Assembly (NCBI GenBank): GCA_015222115.1
Contig: JADFUO010000074.1
Coordinates: forward strand, 1-9,446
Direction: 5' to 3'
DNA length: 9,446 bases
Source: Bacteroidota bacterium
GTDB lineage: Bacteria; Bacteroidota; Bacteroidia; Bacteroidales; JADFUO01
Part shown: piece after piece, positions 4,923 through 9,446 of the stretch
How the letters are laid out: the number at the start of each line of letters is the position of its first letter
Numbering within the stretch: position 1 is the stretch's first letter
Notes under the pieces: generated by a model
The model's database searches: none
What the model was told of the DNA's origin: nothing
The model's input: only the letters and a program-made list of their open reading frames with translations
Position numbers and translations under genes: made by a program

Positions 4923-7103
4923 ATGAAAAAATTTACGCTTTTAATTTTTGTGATGTTTCTGTCATCAGTAGTTGTTTTTGCACAGGCAACACAAGAGAAA
5001 ATCACAAAATCAGAACAAGGCTATTCGCAAGTTCTGACCAAGACAACCCCCAAAATTGTTAATAATAACAATTCTAATAGCAGGGCAACAGCTTACACTA
5101 TTGATTTTGAGGATGAGGTTGAGTGGACATTTGATTTTGATCCATGGACAGTAAATGACGTTGATGGACTTCCTACTTATGGATTCACCGATTATGATTT
5201 TCCACACGAATTTGAGCCAATGGCTTACATTGTTTTTGATCCTGACTTAACTACTCCTCCTATGACAGATGATCCCGAAATTCAACCTCATTCCGGTGAA
5301 CAGTTCGGTGCATGTATGGCTTCTGTTCCAAGTGGTGGCCAAGGTAACGATGACTGGTTTATATCACCGTTTGTTTCACTTAGTTCTGGTCCTTCAGTTA
5401 CTTTCTGGGCAAAATCTTATACAGATGCTTATGGCTTGGAAAAATTTAATGTTGGTGTTTCAACTACAACTAATAGTCCTGCTGACTTTACAATAATATC
5501 AGGTGCTACTCCACTTGAAGCTCCTATGGCCTGGACTGAATATACATTTGACCTCTCAGCTTATGATGGTCAGGATATTTATTTCGCAATTCAATGTGTT
5601 TCTTATGATGCATTTGTATTTATGATTGATGATATTGTAATTGACCCGGGTACATCATGCTTCCCTTACTTTGATGCTTTTGAATCATACGTAGCAGATG
5701 ACTATCTTGCATTACAATCAGGTTGCTGGACAACATGGAGCGGCGCTCCCGGAACCGGGGAAGATGCTTTAGTAGTAACAACTGAAGCTTATAGTGGAGT
5801 TCAATCTGTAAAAGTTGATGGTACTACCGATTTAATATTTCCTTTAGGCGATCAAACAGAAGATAAATATGTTGTTAGTTTTGATATGCTTGTTGCTTCA
5901 GGCTATGGCGGATATTATAATCTTATGCATTCATTTGGCGCCACTAATGAATGGGCAATTGAAGTTTATTTTGCTTCAGACGGAACAGGATACATACATG
6001 CAGGAGGGTCTAATGCTGCTACATTTGTATATCCTAACGGAGAATGGTTCAATGCAAGAGTACTTGTTAACATTGACCTTGATTGGGCAACGTGTTTAAT
6101 AAATGATGAATTTGCTCATGCATGGCAATGGAGCCTCACTTCCGGAGGTGACCCCGGAATGAATCAACTCGGTGTTGTAGATTTTTATGCTGCTGCTCCT
6201 CCAGGTGATGATCCTTTGTACTATTTTGATAACGTATATTATTATTATGATGACGGATGTGAAGATTTTGAAGATTATATTGTTGGAGAATACATAGGAC
6301 TGCAATCACCATGGTGGACAACATGGAGCTATAATCCCGGAAGTTCAGAAGACGCAATTGTAACTTTTGCAACCGACCCATATACATCATTATTAATTGA
6401 TGGTGTTACAGACCTTATAAGACCATTCAACTACGAAAACTTCATAGATTGTAAATATGGTATTTATTTCTGGTTCATGGTTGCAGATGGATATTGTGGG
6501 CATTTCAACTTACAGAAAGATGTAGTACCAGGTTTAGAATGGGGTATGCAGATGTCGTGGGATGTTGACGGAATTGCAACAATTGATGCAGGAGGTTATG
6601 GAGCAGCTACTTTCCCATTTAACTTTGATGAATGGTATTACGTTGAACTTATTGTGGACCTTGACAATGACCTTGCTGAAATTTGGATTGATGGAAATCT
6701 GATTTGGCAATGGCAATGGTCGCTTGGATGCTTTGGAACTCCGGGTATGATTGCTCTTGGAAGTATTAATGTTTATGCATGGGCTTCTACTGGTAATACT
6801 CCTCTGGCTTATTTTGATGACCTTTGCTTTGAACAACTTACCTACGTTGGCATTAGTGAAAATATTGAAGTAAATTCCAATATCAGTGTTTATCCGAATC
6901 CTGCAAATGATTTTGTTAATGTTGAATCTTCAGTTAATATTAATGAAGTTAAGATATTTAACAATCTCGGTCAGATTGTTTATTCACAAAATGTTGATAA
7001 TAACTTTGTAAGGATTAATACAGAAGAATTTACTACAGGTATTTATCACATTCAAATCAATTCTCAGGACGGAATAAAAACTCAAAAACTGGTTATTAAA
7101 TAA
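4923..7103 (+). CDS. Secreted protein with cleaved-adhesin domain, two tandem repeat modules and T9SS sorting domain
   Basis: A 726-residue exported protein. Residues 1-20 are a signal peptide (cut likely at VFA|QA), followed by a low-complexity Asn/Ser linker to about 55. Residues 57-241 look like a cleaved-adhesin (choice-of-anchor J) domain: YTIDFEDEVEWTF, NDDWFISPFVSLSSGPSVTF, WTEYTFDLSAYDGQDIYFAI and MIDDIVI; such domains occur in gingipains and haemagglutinins of Porphyromonas. Two tandem copies of the module of the preceding gene follow, at 248-441 and 446-637, each with FESY or FEDY, QS-WTTWS, EDA, TDLI, AGG, WQWSL and a closing PL-YFD motif. Residues 652-726 form the T9SS type A sorting domain (ISVYPNPANDF...GIYHIQI...KLVIK). 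No enzyme active site is apparent; a surface adhesin or carbohydrate-binding role is inferred. It has its own promoter, shared in sequence with the preceding gene. Confidence 0.88.
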   Translation: MKKFTLLIFVMFLSSVVVFAQATQEKITKSEQGYSQVLTKTTPKIVNNNNSNSRATAYTIDFEDEVEWTFDFDPWTVNDVDGLPTYGFTDYDFPHEFEPMAYIVFDPDLTTPPMTDDPEIQPHSGEQFGACMASVPSGGQGNDDWFISPFVSLSSGPSVTFWAKSYTDAYGLEKFNVGVSTTTNSPADFTIISGATPLEAPMAWTEYTFDLSAYDGQDIYFAIQCVSYDAFVFMIDDIVIDPGTSCFPYFDAFESYVADDYLALQSGCWTTWSGAPGTGEDALVVTTEAYSGVQSVKVDGTTDLIFPLGDQTEDKYVVSFDMLVASGYGGYYNLMHSFGATNEWAIEVYFASDGTGYIHAGGSNAATFVYPNGEWFNARVLVNIDLDWATCLINDEFAHAWQWSLTSGGDPGMNQLGVVDFYAAAPPGDDPLYYFDNVYYYYDDGCEDFEDYIVGEYIGLQSPWWTTWSYNPGSSEDAIVTFATDPYTSLLIDGVTDLIRPFNYENFIDCKYGIYFWFMVADGYCGHFNLQKDVVPGLEWGMQMSWDVDGIATIDAGGYGAATFPFNFDEWYYVELIVDLDNDLAEIWIDGNLIWQWQWSLGCFGTPGMIALGSINVYAWASTGNTPLAYFDDLCFEQLTYVGISENIEVNSNISVYPNPANDFVNVESSVNINEVKIFNNLGQIVYSQNVDNNFVRINTEEFTTGIYHIQINSQDGIKTQKLVIK

Positions 7104-7127
7104 CTAATAACATATAACGTATAACGT

Positions 7128-7154
7128 AAAAAAGGGGCTTCTGCCCCTTTTTTT
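7128..7154. terminator. Bidirectional intrinsic terminator between convergent genes
   Basis: AAAAAAGGGGC (7128-7138), loop TTCT, GCCCCTTTTTT (7143-7153) form a strong G-C stem with A and T tracts on either side, so it can end transcription from both strands. It serves the T9SS substrate gene on the plus strand (stop 25 bp upstream) and the minus-strand operon, whose last stop codon (7153-7155) overlaps the T tract. Just before it is a tandem pair of ATAACGT (7114-7127). Confidence 0.85.
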
Positions 7155-7323
7155 ATTCATCAGGATTTTTTTTCCTGGGAAAACGCTTTGCTTCTTTTAA
7201 TGCTTTACTGATAACCCATTCAATTTGCCCGTTTGTACTCCTGAATTCATCAGCAGCCCATTTCTCAATTGCTTTCATAATTTCAGGGTTTATCCTAAGC
7301 ACAAATGCTTTTTTCTTAGCCAT
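7153..7323 (-). CDS. Arc-like ribbon-helix-helix DNA-binding protein
   Basis: A 56-residue protein beginning MAKKKAFVLRINPEIMKAIE. The layout is that of the ribbon-helix-helix fold: a basic beta strand (about 5-11), helix A (13-25) and helix B (31-46, NGQIEWVISKALKEA), with a basic tail. Arc/MetJ-type proteins bind DNA as dimers through the paired strands; target sites are unknown, and autoregulation of the operon is a plausible guess. The frame extends up to a Met at 7344, but that start would add MILYTKI and overlap the upstream hydrolase gene. The start at 7323 gives a 4-bp gap and the MAKKK N-terminus usual for the family, so it is preferred. It is the last gene of the minus-strand operon. 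Although some relatives are antitoxins, no toxin-like gene is next to it. Confidence 0.8.
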   Translation of the reverse strand: MAKKKAFVLRINPEIMKAIEKWAADEFRSTNGQIEWVISKALKEAKRFPRKKNPDE

Positions 7324-7327
7324 AATT

Positions 7328-8281
7328 TTAGTATATAAAATCAACTATCACTTCAATTAATTCCTTTTTTACCGGTAAATCAGCTTTACTATAAGTTGAA
7401 ATATTTTTTTGTCTATCTGCTTCTGCCTCTTTGAAGATATGATTCATTCCTTCAATTATTTCCAATTTTGCACTTTTGTTTGCATTAAATAAATTATTTG
7501 CATCATCAACACTTACTTGAATGTCAGTTGTACCTTGCACGATTAACACCGGCAGCTTTAATTTATTAATTTCATTTTGAGGGTCATATTTAAACCATGA
7601 AATTATATACGGTTGCACACTTGGCCTGAACAATGTGTATAGCATTGGGTCAACATTATCTACTGTTTTACCCTGAACTAAACTGTCAATAATGGGGAAG
7701 GCAGCATCAATAACAATTTGTGGCTGAGATTTAAGCTGTTCCTTAAGAGTTTTATCTGCTGACTGACCGACACCGGCAATTGAAACATAAATATCAACAG
7801 GTGATTTTTGAGCGGCAATCATTCCAATTAAAGAACCTTCACTATGACCAATTATAATAATCTTGTTAAATTGTTTTTCCTGTTTCAATAATTCAATCCA
7901 GGCTACTGCATCATCAATATAGTTTTCAAAACGCAATTCCTTTTCATCTAATCCGGCATCCTTGCTTGCCGCAATTCCTCTTTTATCATATCTTAATGAA
8001 GCAATGTTTTTTTTGCAAAGTTCTTCGGCTAACATTTTTAATGAATTATTTTTCATCATTGGATTATTGCCATCTCTATCCGTTGGTCCTGAACCTGCAA
8101 TTATTAATGCTACCGGAATATTTGACAAATTATCAGGAATTAAAAGAGTTCCTTCTATATTTCCCTGTTCCGTTTCTAAAGTAACAGATTTTTCTGTGCA
8201 TTTTGTTTCTTTTTCCTGCTGAGCAATTAAATTAATTGTTGTCAGTAATAAAATAATTAATAATAAAATTTTCGTTTTCAT
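7328..8281 (-). CDS. Exported alpha/beta-hydrolase (serine hydrolase, S33/lysophospholipase-like)
   Basis: A 317-residue protein with a signal peptide (1-20, cut likely at LIA|QQ) and a complete alpha/beta-hydrolase domain. The nucleophile elbow is GHSEG with Ser147. Asp253 in VQGTTDIQV and His281 in GMNHIF complete a plausible triad. IIAGSGPTDRDGN (60-72) should form the oxyanion loop, and SLRYDKRGIAAS (95-106) is the conserved strand and turn after it. Such exported Bacteroidota enzymes act as esterases, lipases or aminopeptidases; the substrate cannot be told from sequence. It has no T9SS sorting domain, so it is probably periplasmic. A beta-rich N-terminal strip (31-48, SVTLETEQGNIEGTLLIP) precedes the hydrolase core. 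The gene is second in a minus-strand operon: 29 bp after the SPFH gene and 4 bp before the ribbon-helix-helix gene. Confidence 0.88.
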   Translation of the reverse strand: MKTKILLLIILLLTTINLIAQQEKETKCTEKSVTLETEQGNIEGTLLIPDNLSNIPVALIIAGSGPTDRDGNNPMMKNNSLKMLAEELCKKNIASLRYDKRGIAASKDAGLDEKELRFENYIDDAVAWIELLKQEKQFNKIIIIGHSEGSLIGMIAAQKSPVDIYVSIAGVGQSADKTLKEQLKSQPQIVIDAAFPIIDSLVQGKTVDNVDPMLYTLFRPSVQPYIISWFKYDPQNEINKLKLPVLIVQGTTDIQVSVDDANNLFNANKSAKLEIIEGMNHIFKEAEADRQKNISTYSKADLPVKKELIEVIVDFIY

Positions 8282-8310
8282 CTTGTCTTTGTTTTTAGTG
8301 AAGTCTGAAT

Positions 8311-9165
8311 CTACTGATGTAACGTTCCAGTATTAATTACGGGACTTGCATCTTTATCAGAACAAAGAACAACCATTAAATTACTGACCATAACGGCTTT
8401 TTGGTCTTCATCAAGTTCAATTAGCTCTTTTTCTGAAAGTTGTTCGAGAGCCATTTCAACCATACTTACCGCGCCTTCAACAATTTTGTATCTTGCTGCA
8501 ACAATAGCTGTGGCTTGTTGTCTTCTAAGCATTGCACCGGCAATTTCAGATGCATAGGCAAGGTATGCTATTCTTGCTTCAATAACATGAATACCGGCAA
8601 TCTCAAGCCGTTCGCTTAATTCATTTTCCAAAACATGATTAACTTCTTCGCCTCCCGAACGTAAAGTAATTTCTGCCTGTTCATCATCAAAATTATCGTA
8701 AGGATAATGCCCTGCTAATTTTCTTATTGCCGCTTCGCTTTGAATATCCACAAAATGAGAATAATCGTCAACTTCTAATGCTGCTTTATAAGTATTTTCA
8801 ACTTTCCAGACTAATACAACTCCAATCATAATCGGATTACCAACCTTGTCGTTTACTTTAATCGGGTCGCTGTCAAGATTTCTTGCTCTTAAGGAGATTT
8901 TTTTTCTTGAAAAAAACGGATTTACCCAAAAGAAACCATTCTTTTTGATAGTTCCTTTATAAGCACCGAATAAAACTAATACACTTGATTCGTTTGGATT
9001 TACGATTACAAGTCCGCCCAAACCAAAAATGCCGAATGCTAAAATAATTGTGAGTAAAAACATTTTCAAAAAAATCATTCCCAATACAGGTAAAATGATT
9101 AAGATAAGGACAATGAATAGTCCCAGATAACCCGAAACCGGTGAATACAATTTTTCTTTTTTCAT
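8311..9165 (-). CDS. SPFH/Band 7 domain membrane protein
   Basis: A 284-residue integral membrane protein of the SPFH (stomatin/prohibitin/flotillin/HflK) superfamily. After a short basic N-terminus, two adjacent hydrophobic helices (about 13-31 and 34-54) form a hairpin. The SPFH domain follows (about 54-200), with VNPNESSVLVLFGAYKGTIK, GFFWVNPFF, RARNLDSDPIKVNDKVGNPI and GVVLVWKV. The end is an alanine- and glutamate-rich helical segment with RRQQATAIVAARYKIVEGAV (from 214), probably the oligomerisation coiled coil. SPFH proteins assemble into large membrane-associated rings that organise microdomains or guard proteases; no partner protease gene is seen here. It is the first gene of the three-gene minus-strand operon. 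AAAGAG ends just before the ATG and is at best a weak ribosome-binding site. The exact cellular role is unknown. Confidence 0.9.
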   Translation of the reverse strand: MKKEKLYSPVSGYLGLFIVLILIILPVLGMIFLKMFLLTIILAFGIFGLGGLVIVNPNESSVLVLFGAYKGTIKKNGFFWVNPFFSRKKISLRARNLDSDPIKVNDKVGNPIMIGVVLVWKVENTYKAALEVDDYSHFVDIQSEAAIRKLAGHYPYDNFDDEQAEITLRSGGEEVNHVLENELSERLEIAGIHVIEARIAYLAYASEIAGAMLRRQQATAIVAARYKIVEGAVSMVEMALEQLSEKELIELDEDQKAVMVSNLMVVLCSDKDASPVINTGTLHQ

Positions 9166-9221
9166 CTCTTTATAATTTTAATTTGTGTTATTTATATTAT
9201 TATGATATTAAATTGATATTG

Positions 9222-9253
9222 CAATGATACAACATTATTTTACAGAAGTCAAG
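9222..9253 (-). promoter_or_regulatory. Candidate promoter of the SPFH operon
   Basis: Read on the minus strand, CTTG (9253-9250) is followed after 20 bp by TATCATTG (9229-9222), one base off TAnnTTTG. The spacing is right for a Bacteroidota promoter, and the SPFH start codon lies about 56 bp further on. The match is imperfect and the region is AT-rich. Confidence 0.35.
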
Positions 9254-9300
9254 TTTTTTTCAATATTTAGTTATTTATTCATCACTAACTCTAATAAAAC

Positions 9301-9369
9301 CGGAATAATGGAATAATGGAAATAAGGGAAATAATGGAATAATGGAAATATTGGAAATAGGGGAAATAC
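9301..9369 (+). repeat. Degenerate GGAATAAT/GGAAATA short repeats
   Basis: Units such as GGAATAAT, GGAAATAAG, GGAAATAAT, GGAAATATT and GGAAATAG follow one another with a period of 8-9 bases. The array blends into the 11-bp array that follows. It is intergenic and upstream of the SPFH promoter, and has no coding capacity. Confidence 0.75.
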
Positions 9370-9446
9370 AATAGAAATACAATAGAATTACAATAGAAAT
9401 ACAATAGAAATACAATAGAAATACAATAGAAATACAATAGAAATAC
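9370..9446 (+). repeat. 11-bp tandem repeat array, AATAGAAATAC, running off the window
   Basis: Seven contiguous 11-bp units (AATAGAAATAC) fill 9370-9446; each ends in C at 9380, 9391, 9402, 9413, 9424, 9435 and 9446. Only one unit differs (T for A at 9388). The array continues past the window edge, so its full size is unknown. There are no spacers, which excludes CRISPR. The units share GAAATA with the preceding degenerate repeats. Confidence 0.9.

Noticed and set aside
6534..6836. 100-codon minus-strand frame opposite the second T9SS substrate gene
   Set aside because: It is antisense to a conserved module, and its Ser/Asn/Ile-rich composition is explained by the sense codons.
7324..7344. 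Upstream start of the ribbon-helix-helix gene at 7344
   Set aside because: It would overlap the hydrolase gene and add seven residues (MILYTKI) before the usual MAKKK N-terminus.
7153..8281. Toxin-antitoxin pair of ribbon-helix-helix protein and its neighbour
   Set aside because: The neighbour is a 317-residue exported alpha/beta hydrolase with a full catalytic triad, not a toxin family.
9370..9446. CRISPR array
   Set aside because: The 11-bp units are contiguous with no spacers, far shorter than CRISPR repeats, and no cas gene is present.

Overview
The window is ordinary chromosomal DNA of a Bacteroidota bacterium, probably from the Bacteroidales or a relative. Four things point there: AT-rich sequence with no clear Shine-Dalgarno sites; upstream boxes matching the Bacteroidota -7 element TAnnTTTG; two large secreted proteins ending in type IX secretion (T9SS) type A sorting domains; and a MogA/MoaB-type C-terminus, DivIC/FtsB-like protein and SPFH protein of the kind found in that phylum.

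Left part (1-2409, plus strand): the C-terminal end of a molybdopterin-cofactor (MogA/MoaB) protein, an HD-domain hydrolase, a small DivIC/FtsB-like division protein and a TIGR01212 (YhcC/YtqA) radical SAM enzyme. The first two genes are separated only by six tandem TTAGAAA-like heptamers that run exactly from stop codon to start codon. The radical SAM gene lies between two inverted copies of a ~210-245 bp non-coding repeat element whose ends are arrays of GGCTGA/GGCTAA hexamers. The element is the least explained DNA in the window.

Middle part (2779-7103, plus strand): two secreted T9SS substrates. They share a ~190-residue module, once in the first protein and twice in tandem in the second. 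They also share an identical 15-bp promoter core and similar leader lengths, so they are probably coregulated and work at the cell surface or outside the cell. A hairpin terminator separates them, and a second, bidirectional terminator closes the region.

Right part (7153-9165, minus strand): a convergent three-gene operon of an SPFH membrane protein, an exported alpha/beta hydrolase and an Arc-like ribbon-helix-helix protein. Upstream of it, at the window edge, are degenerate GGAAATAAT repeats followed by an 11-bp tandem array that runs off the end.

No tRNA, rRNA, CRISPR array, transposase or phage gene is visible. The candidates for something new are the GGCTRA element pair, the repeated surface module, and the many different intergenic short tandem repeats.
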